Shown piece by piece: positions 1 through 5,843 of a stretch of DNA of 5,871 bases. Numbering within the stretch: the stretch's first letter is position 1; each line of letters begins with the position of its first letter. Origin of the DNA: Methyloceanibacter sp. (GTDB taxonomy: Bacteria; Pseudomonadota; Alphaproteobacteria; Rhizobiales; Methyloligellaceae). Position numbers and translations under genes: made by a program. Under the pieces are notes generated by a model that had not been told where the DNA came from, did not search any database, and saw only the letters and a program-made list of their open reading frames with translations. The stretch lies in contig JALHTP010000216.1 of NCBI GenBank assembly GCA_022865725.1, forward strand, positions 1-5,871, given 5' to 3'.

Positions 1-286
1 CGAAGCTCAGCACGGCGCCTTCGGTCAGCCTGATCGCGCCCGACTCGAATTTGCCGATGCGGAGCTTCGGCCCCTGGAGATCGACCAGGATGCCGATGGG
101 GCGGGAGAACTCGGCCTCGAGCTTGCGGACCATGGCATGGATGTCGCGCAGGCCATCATGCGTGGCGTGGCTCATATTCACGCGGAATACGTCGGCGCCC
201 GCCTCGAACAGGCGGCGCATCGTCTCTTCGTTGTTGGAGGCAGGACCGAGCGTGGCGACGATCTTGACCCGGCGATTGCGCCTCAT
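1..286 (-). CDS. pyk: Pyruvate kinase, N-terminal 95 residues (gene cut by window edge)
   Basis: Pyruvate kinase transfers phosphate from phosphoenolpyruvate to ADP in the last step of glycolysis, in the cytoplasm. The visible part begins MRRNRRVKIVATLGPAS, the usual start of the family's TIM barrel. It contains FRVNMSH (residues 34-40), which carries the substrate-contacting Arg35 and the potassium-site residues Asn37 and Ser39, and DLQGPKLRIG (69-78), which leads into the lid domain B. The frame is intact up to the left edge, so this is a normal gene cut by the window. The ATG overlaps the stop of the upstream DUF1036 gene as ATGA, and no strong Shine-Dalgarno sequence precedes it, so translation is probably coupled to that gene. 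The family identity is certain; PykA or PykF type cannot be told from this part. Confidence 0.95.
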   Translation of the reverse strand, partial: MRRNRRVKIVATLGPASNNEETMRRLFEAGADVFRVNMSHATHDGLRDIHAMVRKLEAEFSRPIGILVDLQGPKLRIGKFESGAIRLTEGAVLSF

Positions 287-747
287 TGGGACTTCGCTTC
301 GCCCTCAGGGTCGGTGAGGCGGACGGTCCAGTCCCGCTCCTCGCCGGTGTCGACCTCGAAGAAGCCGGTGCGCTTGTAGCCGCGCTTCACGCAGTCCTTG
401 GTGTCGCGGACGGTGAAGGATTTGTCGTCGGTGCACATAAAGAGAGTGCCGCCCCATTCCCCGCCGCGGTCGTAGTCGACGGCATGGATATAATAGAAGC
501 GGCCGATCAGCACGCCCTTGAGCAGCGTCTCGCAAGTATGCGAGGCGATGTTCCACCAGCCCTCGGTGGCCCAGCCCTCGGCGTCCTTGTAGCCGATGGC
601 GACGCCGACCCGGCTTGCCGTCGTGTTGCAGAGCTTGAGATCGGCATGAGCGGGAGCGGCGCCGAGGCAGGCGAGGAGGACAACGGCAACGGCAAGGCAG
701 GGACCGAAGCGCCGCCCCCGTCCAAAGGGAGCGGCAGAAACGGCCAT
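283..747 (-). CDS. Secreted DUF1036 family protein
   Basis: This is a 154-residue DUF1036 family protein of unknown biochemical function. Residues 1-35 form a signal peptide: a basic n-region with GRGRR, a hydrophobic core (LAVAVVLLACLGA) and a likely cleavage after AHA. The mature part begins DLKLCNTTASRVGVAIGY and holds four cysteines (40, 72, 105, 119) that could form disulfides in the periplasm. It also contains the family's aromatic stretches (GWWNI, GRFYYIHAVDYD). I chose the ATG at 747 because it gives a normal-length signal peptide. Two tandem ATGs at 783 and 780 lie just after AGAGGA and would add 12 or 11 residues, so the start is uncertain. It overlaps pyk by 4 bp and is probably the first gene of a two-gene unit. 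Family assignment is firm; the link to glycolysis is positional only. Confidence 0.88.
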   Translation of the reverse strand: MAVSAAPFGRGRRFGPCLAVAVVLLACLGAAPAHADLKLCNTTASRVGVAIGYKDAEGWATEGWWNIASHTCETLLKGVLIGRFYYIHAVDYDRGGEWGGTLFMCTDDKSFTVRDTKDCVKRGYKRTGFFEVDTGEERDWTVRLTDPEGEAKSQ

Positions 748-865
748 GTCCGTGGTCCGGATCAAGTGGAAACCAAGCATCATTCCTCTAAGAGCCTGCA
801 ATCACGGTTAAAGAATGTCGAAGGATAGCACCGAATTGGTTGCGTTTCTCTCACCAGAAAGTCCA

Positions 866-894
866 ATTATAGAGCCTGCCGGCGCCCGCAAAAG
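866..894 (-). promoter_or_regulatory. Candidate promoter for the DUF1036-pyk unit
   Basis: On the minus strand a perfect TATAAT lies at 871-866. Upstream, at a spacing of 16-17 bases, is only a poor -35 (TTTTGC or CTTTTG, 894-888), so it may need an activator or be weak. Transcription would start near 859 and leave a leader of about 75-110 bases, depending on which start codon is used. This is the only good -10 box seen upstream of the gene. Confidence 0.4.
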
Positions 895-916
895 ACCCGC
901 CAAAAATCATAGGTAA

Positions 917-979
917 TTGCGTCGCAACCTGGGCCGCCTCCAAGCTTTTTTCTTGCCCGAGACGGGCTTGGAGCGCAAG
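917..979 (+). promoter_or_regulatory. Palindrome and overlapping inverted repeats upstream of the amidohydrolase fusion gene
   Basis: The divergent gap at 748-1040 holds a perfect 5+1+5 palindrome, TTGCGTCGCAA (917-927). Next comes a perfect 8-bp inverted repeat, CTCCAAGC (938-945) with GCTTGGAG (966-973). Two further pairings compete with it: GCCCG (955-959) with CGGGC (963-967), and CTTGC (952-956) with GCAAG (975-979). The T-run at 946-951 is inside the loop rather than after the stem, so this is not an ordinary terminator. It could be an operator or a leader RNA with alternative folds; no known riboswitch was recognised. No convincing rightward promoter is visible. Confidence 0.4.
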
Positions 980-1040
980 TAAGGGTGACGCGAGGGACGG
1001 CGGCGCGGAGCGAAGTCTGGATACTCTTCGGCAAGAAGAC

Positions 1041-2153
1041 TTGGGCGCCAAGCCCTATCGCAGCATCGAAGGGGACGCGGGCACAGGCCTCCTGATCCTC
1101 TGCGACCACGCCGAGAACACGATCCCCGAGCCCTACGGCACGCTGGGCCTCAAACCGCAGGATTTGCACCGCCATATCGCCTACGATCTCGGCGCCGCAG
1201 CCGTGGCGGAGCGTCTGGCCGAGGCGCTCGGCGCGCCGGCGATCCTCTCCCGCTTCTCGCGCCTCCTGATCGACCCCAATCGCGGCCTCGACGACCCGAC
1301 GCTCATCATGCAGATCTCCGACGGGCTCGTCGTGCCGGGGAATGTCGGCCTCGGGCCTGAGGAGATCGAGGCCCGGATCGAGCATTATTACCGGCCCTAC
1401 CACCAGGCGATCGAGCGTCAGGTCGAGGCGGTGGTCGCTCTCGGCAAGCCGCCGGTCATCGTCTCGATGCATAGCTTCACCCAAGCCTGGAAGGGCGTGC
1501 CGCGCCCCTGGGCGGTCGGCGTGCTGTGGGACAAGGACCCCCGGCTTGCGCTCGCTTTGCTCGAAGCTCTAAGGACCATCCCCGGCATCGAGGTCGGCGA
1601 CAACGTTCCCTATTCCGGCCAGCTTAAGGGCGACACGCTCTACCGCCATGGCACGACGCGGGGATTGGCGCATGCACTGGTCGAGATCCGCCAGGATCTG
1701 ATCCTTGCGCCCGAAGGACAGGCCGAATGGGGGATGCGGCTCGCTCACGTGCTGCGCACGGTGTTGAGCGATGCGAGCAGCGCGCTGCATGCGATCGAGC
1801 TGCATGGCTCCCTCACCGACGGGGTGCCTGGCGCCAGCGCCGCCTCGGGGCCGGCAAGGAATGGACCGCCGGTCATGGACGAGAGGACCAAGGTCGAGCT
1901 CGAGGCGGCCGCCTTCCGGCGCCTCGTCGGGCATCTCCGCGCGCGGACCGATGTGCAAAATATCGATCTCATGGAGCTGGCCGGCTTCTGCCGGAATTGC
2001 CTCGCCGCCTGGTATCAGGAGGCTGCCGCCGCGAAAGGCCTGTCTCTCAGCAAGGAAGAGGCGAGGGAGATCGTCTATGGCCTGGCCTATGAGACGTGGA
2101 AGGCCAAGCACCAGACCGACGCTTCCGCTAAGCCGCGCAAGCGCACGGGCTAA
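1041..2153 (+). CDS. N-formylglutamate amidohydrolase-DUF1244 fusion protein
   Basis: This 370-residue protein has two domains. Residues about 10-260 are an N-formylglutamate amidohydrolase family (HutG-like) domain, with CDHAEN (21-26), HRHIAYDLGA (43-52), SRLLIDPNR (73-81), RPYH (118-121), SMHSF (142-146) and an ALVEIRQDLI stretch. The classical reaction hydrolyses N-formylglutamate to formate and glutamate in histidine breakdown, but no other hut gene is here, so the substrate is open. After an 18-residue Gly/Ala/Pro-rich linker, residues 279-358 are a complete DUF1244 domain of unknown function with a CxxC (FCRNC, Cys317/Cys320), ending in a basic tail. These domains are normally separate adjacent genes, as I recall. 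The start is TTG at 1041 after AAGAAG; no ATG or GTG lies upstream in frame back to the stop at 870, and the first internal ATG would remove the active-site motifs. gapR follows 134 bp later. Confidence 0.88.
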   Translation: MGAKPYRSIEGDAGTGLLILCDHAENTIPEPYGTLGLKPQDLHRHIAYDLGAAAVAERLAEALGAPAILSRFSRLLIDPNRGLDDPTLIMQISDGLVVPGNVGLGPEEIEARIEHYYRPYHQAIERQVEAVVALGKPPVIVSMHSFTQAWKGVPRPWAVGVLWDKDPRLALALLEALRTIPGIEVGDNVPYSGQLKGDTLYRHGTTRGLAHALVEIRQDLILAPEGQAEWGMRLAHVLRTVLSDASSALHAIELHGSLTDGVPGASAASGPARNGPPVMDERTKVELEAAAFRRLVGHLRARTDVQNIDLMELAGFCRNCLAAWYQEAAAAKGLSLSKEEAREIVYGLAYETWKAKHQTDASAKPRKRTG

Positions 2154-2175
2154 CGCTTCTCCGTGGCCCGCAGCC

Positions 2176-2236
2176 GGTCGCTTTGGATAAGCGGGATAAG
2201 TCCGCTCGCGCCTTGCCGCGCCAAATCCAAGCGACC
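2176..2236 (+). promoter_or_regulatory. Long inverted repeat upstream of gapR
   Basis: GGTCGCTTTGGAT (2176-2188) pairs with ATCCAAGCGACC (2225-2236): 12 base pairs with one bulged T. The 36-base loop holds a small stem, AGCGG (2190-2194) with CCGCT (2202-2206). A direct repeat GGATAAG occurs at 2185-2191 and 2194-2200. No T-tract follows, so it is a poor intrinsic terminator. It lies between the fusion gene and gapR and could be an mRNA processing or stability structure, an attenuator, or a protein-binding site controlling gapR. Confidence 0.5.
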
Positions 2237-2287
2237 TAAGCTCGGTCCCAGATCGAATCACAAGCTTTCGCGGGGGGGATCGTCACA

Positions 2288-2548
2288 GTGCTCCAGACAT
2301 CAGCCAAAGACCAGCTTCGTACCATCGTCGCCCGGATCGAGCGGCTCGAAGAGGAAAAGGCGGCGCTCGCCTCGGACCTGCGCGAGGTCTATGCCGAGGC
2401 CAAGGGCAACGGCTTCGACGTGAAGGCGCTCAGGGCCGTGATTCGTCTGCGCAAGCAGGACGAGACCAAGCGGCGCGAGGAAGAGGCCGTGCTCACGACC
2501 TATCTGCACGCGCTCGGCATGGCGGAGGCCGAAGCCGAGGCCGCATAA
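2288..2548 (+). CDS. gapR: GapR family nucleoid-associated protein (DUF2312)
   Basis: This is an 86-residue protein of the DUF2312/GapR family. The best-studied member, from Caulobacter, is a small coiled-coil protein that forms a clamp around overtwisted, AT-rich DNA ahead of replication and transcription and assists topoisomerases. The sequence shows a long charged helix (residues 4-35, RIERLEEEKAAL), then the family signature EVYAEAKGNGFDVKALR (33-49), the basic RLRKQD (53-58), KRREEEAVLTTYL (61-73) and a short acidic/alanine tail (AEAEAEAA). Length is close to the roughly 89 residues of the Caulobacter protein as I recall it. The start is GTG at 2288, nine bases after a G-run (2272-2278) serving as Shine-Dalgarno; no other start fits. 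It may share a transcript with the upstream fusion gene, although the 134-bp structured spacer suggests separate control. Confidence 0.93.
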   Translation: MLQTSAKDQLRTIVARIERLEEEKAALASDLREVYAEAKGNGFDVKALRAVIRLRKQDETKRREEEAVLTTYLHALGMAEAEAEAA

Positions 2549-2585
2549 GTCGCAAGCTCCCCACAATTTCTGGACCAAGGATCGA

Positions 2586-2629
2586 AGACGTGGCTGGCCC
2601 GGGACAAGCCCGGCCCTGACGCCGCGTCT
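2586..2629. terminator. GC-rich imperfect palindrome between convergent genes (possible bidirectional terminator or REP-like element)
   Basis: Between the ends of gapR and the convergent M15 peptidase gene, GGCC plus GGG (2596-2599, 2601-2603) pairs with CCC plus GGCC (2609-2615) around the loop ACAAG, with one bulged C. An outer arm, AGACG (2586-2590) with CGTCT (2625-2629), extends the symmetry. There is no clear T-run on either side, so termination is not certain. The core resembles the GGCCGGGACAAGCCCGGCC palindromes I recall as dispersed intergenic repeats in Rhizobiales, so it may be one copy of such a family. Confidence 0.45.
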
Positions 2630-2646
2630 ATAAGCGTGAGCAGGGC

Positions 2647-3933
2647 TTAGCGCGTGCTCTGGGCGAGACGGGTCGGCGCGGAGGTCTCGGTCTCCATCTC
2701 GGCATAGAGGTTTCTCACCGCATGGCCGGAGAAGCGCTGGGCCGCCGCCAGGCTGACATAGCCCGAGCTCTTGCGCAGCGTGAAGGAGGTCGGCCGGTCC
2801 ATGTCGTCGAACACGTAATCGAGGTCCTGCTGCTCGGGGTGGCTGAGCGGCGCCACGGTGCGGCTGTAGGTGACCGAGGCATCGGTCATCAGTCCGGCGA
2901 TCTCGAAGGGAACATAGGCCAACGCGTCGGGATGGTCGTCGTCAGCCTCAGGCCCGCTCACGACTTCCGCGTCCTGGTAGGCCGGCAACGGGGCAGCAAC
3001 GGCCTTGGGCGGCTTGTGACCGAAGCCGGGCAGCGACATGCCGCCTGCGCTCGCATAGGTGAAGAGTTTCGCTGGCGGCGTGCCCGGCTCGCGCGGGTCC
3101 TCGGCGATGACGTCGGGCTTATAGGACGCCAGAACCGGCTGCGGCGCGTCGACCTCGTTCTCCGCGTCTGCCTCGGCCTCGGCCATGACATCGACGGCAG
3201 GCTCGGCCTCGGCCTTCGGCAGGGGCGCAGCCGATGCAACCATGGTCTTGCCGACCATGCCCTTGGCGAGCGCGAGTCTGTAGTCGCCGATTGTGATCGG
3301 CTTCCCGTCGGCCGGCAGATATCGCGTGTTGCCGTCGGGGAAGAGGGCCGCCAGCTCGAGCCGCGGGATGCGCGGCCACATGCGCACATTGCCGGTATCA
3401 ACATGGACGAAGGGGACGCCGGAGGTCGGATAATAGCCGACGCCGCCATGCTCCTGGATGAGCGCGGAGTTGCGCAGCACCTTCGCGGCAACGTCGGGGA
3501 AGGTGATATCGGCGGCCTTGCCGAGGATGTGCTGGCTTTTCTTGGCCTGCCCGCCGCCCTTCTTCCGCATCGATTCGTTGGTCTGGGCGGTGCGATGTCC
3601 GCAGATGAGATGGACCGGCTCGTTCGAGCCGAGCTGCTTATGCAAGGTCCAGATCAGGTCGATCAAAGCGGGGTCCATATTGGTTTCTTTGTCAGCCCGC
3701 CAATCGCGCATGAAATGGTTCAACTGCTTGAGCGCGCCGTCGTCATATTTGCCGTCCTGCTTGAAGGTGACGGTCAGGTTTTCCTTGGTGTGAATGTTGT
3801 ACATCGAGAGGGTGCGCGTTTCGCCGAGCGCGCTCGCCCGATAGGCGGTCGCCGTGCACCACGCTGCAGCGGAAAGAAGCACGAGGCCTGCGCCAAAAAC
3901 GGCGCGCCGTGCGACACTCCCCCGAATCCGCAT
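2647..3933 (-). CDS. YcbK/MepK-like M15 family peptidoglycan endopeptidase (DUF882) with long C-terminal extension
   Basis: This is a 428-residue exported protein. The N-terminus (MRIRGSVARRAVFGAGLVLL) has a twin arginine before a hydrophobic segment, so it may be a Tat-type signal or a membrane anchor. Residues about 40-195 are the DUF882/Peptidase_M15_2 domain. SQHILGKAAD gives the zinc ligands His135 and Asp142, FVHVD gives His177, and CGHRT (111-115) matches the region before them. E. coli YcbK (MepK) cleaves 3-3 cross-links in peptidoglycan; the same role here is inference. Residues 236-330 are low-complexity, rich in Ala, Glu and Pro. Residues about 335-415 look more ordered and have no function I recognise. 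E. coli MepK is about 180 residues. I chose ATG 3933 for its signal sequence; ATG 3963 or TTG 4008 would add 10 or 25 residues. The L,D-transpeptidase gene lies 209 bp upstream on the same strand. Confidence 0.87.
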   Translation of the reverse strand: MRIRGSVARRAVFGAGLVLLSAAAWCTATAYRASALGETRTLSMYNIHTKENLTVTFKQDGKYDDGALKQLNHFMRDWRADKETNMDPALIDLIWTLHKQLGSNEPVHLICGHRTAQTNESMRKKGGGQAKKSQHILGKAADITFPDVAAKVLRNSALIQEHGGVGYYPTSGVPFVHVDTGNVRMWPRIPRLELAALFPDGNTRYLPADGKPITIGDYRLALAKGMVGKTMVASAAPLPKAEAEPAVDVMAEAEADAENEVDAPQPVLASYKPDVIAEDPREPGTPPAKLFTYASAGGMSLPGFGHKPPKAVAAPLPAYQDAEVVSGPEADDDHPDALAYVPFEIAGLMTDASVTYSRTVAPLSHPEQQDLDYVFDDMDRPTSFTLRKSSGYVSLAAAQRFSGHAVRNLYAEMETETSAPTRLAQSTR

Positions 3934-4045
3934 CCCCGATTTACGCCTTTCCCTCGCCGGCATTCCCGATGCCGGCTCCCCATGACGCAGGCCTTGAGGC
4001 CACGCCAACGGGCAGCATCCTTCCCATGCCGTCCGTTAAGGTTGA

Positions 4046-4116
4046 GTATTAGCCAAATTGCGGGAAAAACAAGGCAAAGAGGTTAACCCTCCCGGGATTC
4101 TCCCGGCAAAGTTAAC
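4046..4116 (-). promoter_or_regulatory. Structured spacer between the L,D-transpeptidase and M15 peptidase genes
   Basis: The 209-bp gap holds a perfect 6-bp stem, CCGGGA (4092-4097) with TCCCGG (4101-4106), and a 3-base loop. Palindromic GTTAAC copies flank it at 4082-4087 and 4111-4116, the first within GGTTAACC (4081-4088). On the minus strand the stem is not followed directly by a T-run, so it is at best a weak terminator for the transpeptidase gene. A possible -10 box, TAATAC (4051-4046, minus strand), lies downstream of it with only a poor TTG-type -35, so a separate promoter for the peptidase gene is possible but weakly supported. Confidence 0.35.
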
Positions 4117-4142
4117 AGGATTTCCCCAGATTTTTCACAGGG

Positions 4143-5828
4143 CTAGAGCCCGAGAGCCGCCGCCATGCGGGCATCGTGACCGTAAAGGTCCCCGTAGGTT
4201 GCGACCGACCCGTCATCATTAACCTTAAGCGTGAAGTACGAGATATAGACGGGAATCTTCTGCCGGAGGGCAATGTGCTGGTCGTAGCCATTTTCGATGG
4301 CCGACATCGTCTGCCCCTGGCTCCAGTTCTGATCCTGTTTCAGGAGGACCGCGGCCAGTTGGTCGGGATTCTGCACCCGCATGCAGCCGTGGCTTTCGGC
4401 CCGCACGGGGTTCGCGAACAGGAATTTCTGCGGCGTGTCGTGCATGTAGACGTCATGCTTGTTGGGGAACACGAATTTCACCCGGCCGAGCACGTTGGCA
4501 GGTCCCGGCGGCTGGAAGAGCTCGAGAGTGCGGATGTCCACACGGTTCCAATCGATCGAGCCCGGATCGATCTCGCGGCCGGCATATCTGATGCGCAGAT
4601 CGTGACGCTGAAACACTGCGGTGTTCCAGCCGCCGCCGCCGAACCAGGAGGCCTCTTCCCTGAGATAGGGCCTGATCTCCTCGACCTTGATCGAGGTGGG
4701 CACGTTCCAGAACGGGCCGAACACGATCTCCTGCATATCCTTGGAGAAGATCGGCGTCTGCTTGTCGGGTTTCCCCACCACCACGCGGGTGGTGTAGGCC
4801 GGCTTGTTGTCCACCATCACCCGCAGCATGAACTCCGGGATGTTGACCGTCACGTAGAACGGGCCGAGATCGTGGGGCAGCCAGCGCCAGCGCTCCATGT
4901 TGATGAGCACGGCCCTGATCCGCGCCGGGCTTCCCATCGCGTGCGGCTCCTGCCCATGATTGAGCAGCCGCCGCGTGCCGGCGCCGACCATTCCGTCGGG
5001 GATGGAGCCGTTCGCAAGCTGGAAGTGCTGCACGGCCTCGCGCACTGATTCATCAAATTGCGTCGCATCGGCCGGCGCGCCGTCCGCGCTGTCAGAGGCC
5101 ATGTCGAGCCGCTTCCTGAGTAGCGCCACCTGCTCATGCTGCACGCCGAGCTTGAGCACCGGGCCGTCAGGGATGGTGACGGCGGGCTTGGCGCTCTCCA
5201 CTCTGCCGCCGCGCAGCTCGAGCAGTTTCTGCCTGAGAGCCTCGAATTGCGGCTGATCCGGCTGGAAGCTGCGCAAATAGGCGCTGGGGTCCGACCTAAT
5301 GGCGATCGACTCGATCACCTCGGAAGGATTGGGCAGAGCGAGGTCGGGGTCGAGATTGGGGGAAATGCGCGCAGGCTCGATCCGGCCGCCGCGCGCGTCG
5401 CGGGCATAGTCGAGCGCGGCATAGCTGATCTTGATCTCCGCATCGGCGAGCCAATCGGTGGCGTTGGCGTCGGAGGCGTTGAAGTTGTCGGGGCTGGGCA
5501 GCGCATAGTCGGAGGCGCGAAGCCCGTATTCGTCGGCCTTCTCGATCTCGGCCATGACGGCCTTGCCGCGATCGGTGAGCCCCTTCTCGTCGACCCACAA
5601 GGGGTGCTGGTCGGGCACCGCGTAATATTCAACGAGCGCGCCCTGCTCATCCTTCTTGTGGTCGGTGGTGGCGGTGAATTTTGCCGAGAGCCGATTTTGT
5701 ACCGCGATGCGGATGGCCTCGCTCGGGGTGATCAGCGCCTGCGGCGCATCGGGTTCGACCGCAAGCGCCGGCAAGCCTGCTGGGGCCGTCAGAAGCAAGA
5801 TCAACGCAATACGAGAAATGGCCCTCAT
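4143..5828 (-). CDS. L,D-transpeptidase, YcbB/LdtD type (YkuD domain)
   Basis: This is a 561-residue exported enzyme that links peptidoglycan stems through 3-3 (mDAP-mDAP) bonds, using tetrapeptide donors, on the periplasmic side. Residues 1-23 are a signal peptide with likely cleavage after LPALA. Residues about 65-205 match the scaffold domain of large L,D-transpeptidases (EYYAVPDQHPLWVDEKGLT). Residues about 224-292 are a peptidoglycan-binding-type helical domain (VALLRKRLD, AVQHFQ, DGMVGAGTRRLLN). Residues about 323-490 are the YkuD catalytic domain, with YMHDTP (His463) and the active-site SHGCMR (His480, Cys482, Arg484). All key residues are present. The ATG at 5828 is preceded by AGGGAG with a 6-base gap, a good Shine-Dalgarno, which rules against the TTG at 5843. 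The domain order is that of E. coli YcbB. The downstream neighbour is a YcbK-type endopeptidase, as in E. coli. Confidence 0.95.
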   Translation of the reverse strand: MRAISRIALILLLTAPAGLPALAVEPDAPQALITPSEAIRIAVQNRLSAKFTATTDHKKDEQGALVEYYAVPDQHPLWVDEKGLTDRGKAVMAEIEKADEYGLRASDYALPSPDNFNASDANATDWLADAEIKISYAALDYARDARGGRIEPARISPNLDPDLALPNPSEVIESIAIRSDPSAYLRSFQPDQPQFEALRQKLLELRGGRVESAKPAVTIPDGPVLKLGVQHEQVALLRKRLDMASDSADGAPADATQFDESVREAVQHFQLANGSIPDGMVGAGTRRLLNHGQEPHAMGSPARIRAVLINMERWRWLPHDLGPFYVTVNIPEFMLRVMVDNKPAYTTRVVVGKPDKQTPIFSKDMQEIVFGPFWNVPTSIKVEEIRPYLREEASWFGGGGWNTAVFQRHDLRIRYAGREIDPGSIDWNRVDIRTLELFQPPGPANVLGRVKFVFPNKHDVYMHDTPQKFLFANPVRAESHGCMRVQNPDQLAAVLLKQDQNWSQGQTMSAIENGYDQHIALRQKIPVYISYFTLKVNDDGSVATYGDLYGHDARMAAALGL

Positions 5829-5843
5829 GATGTGCTCCCTCAA

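Noticed and set aside
286..828. 180-codon plus-strand open frame opposite the DUF1036 gene
   Set aside because: The opposite strand encodes a signal peptide plus a full DUF1036 domain; this frame has no domain and is explained as its shadow.
867..1484. Minus-strand frame across the divergent gap into the fusion gene
   Set aside because: It is antisense to the amidohydrolase motifs and runs through the control region; no domain is recognisable.
1569..2261. 230-codon minus-strand open frame opposite the fusion gene
   Set aside because: It is antisense to the clear amidohydrolase and DUF1244 domains and has no recognisable motif.
4036..4051. TTAA (4036-4039) followed by TATT as a CtrA site
   Set aside because: The second half-site matches TTAA at only one of four bases at the required N7 spacing.
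2722..4086. 454-codon open frame on the plus strand opposite the M15 peptidase gene
   Set aside because: Its translation is rich in Arg, Gly and Val with no recognisable domain, and it lies antisense to a gene with intact zinc motifs and a signal sequence. Long antisense frames are common in GC-rich DNA.
4176..5048. 290-codon open frame on the plus strand opposite the L,D-transpeptidase gene
   Set aside because: It is antisense to the YkuD coding region, its composition is dominated by His, Arg, Val and Asp, and no family is recognisable.
915..5067. Shared 12-mer AATTGCGTCGCA at 915-926 and 5056-5067
   Set aside because: The second copy is inside the L,D-transpeptidase coding region, and about one shared 12-mer is expected by chance in a window of this size.
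5829..5843. TTG start at 5843 for the L,D-transpeptidase
   Set aside because: The ATG at 5828 has AGGGAG six bases upstream and gives a clean signal peptide; the TTG would place that Shine-Dalgarno inside the coding region.
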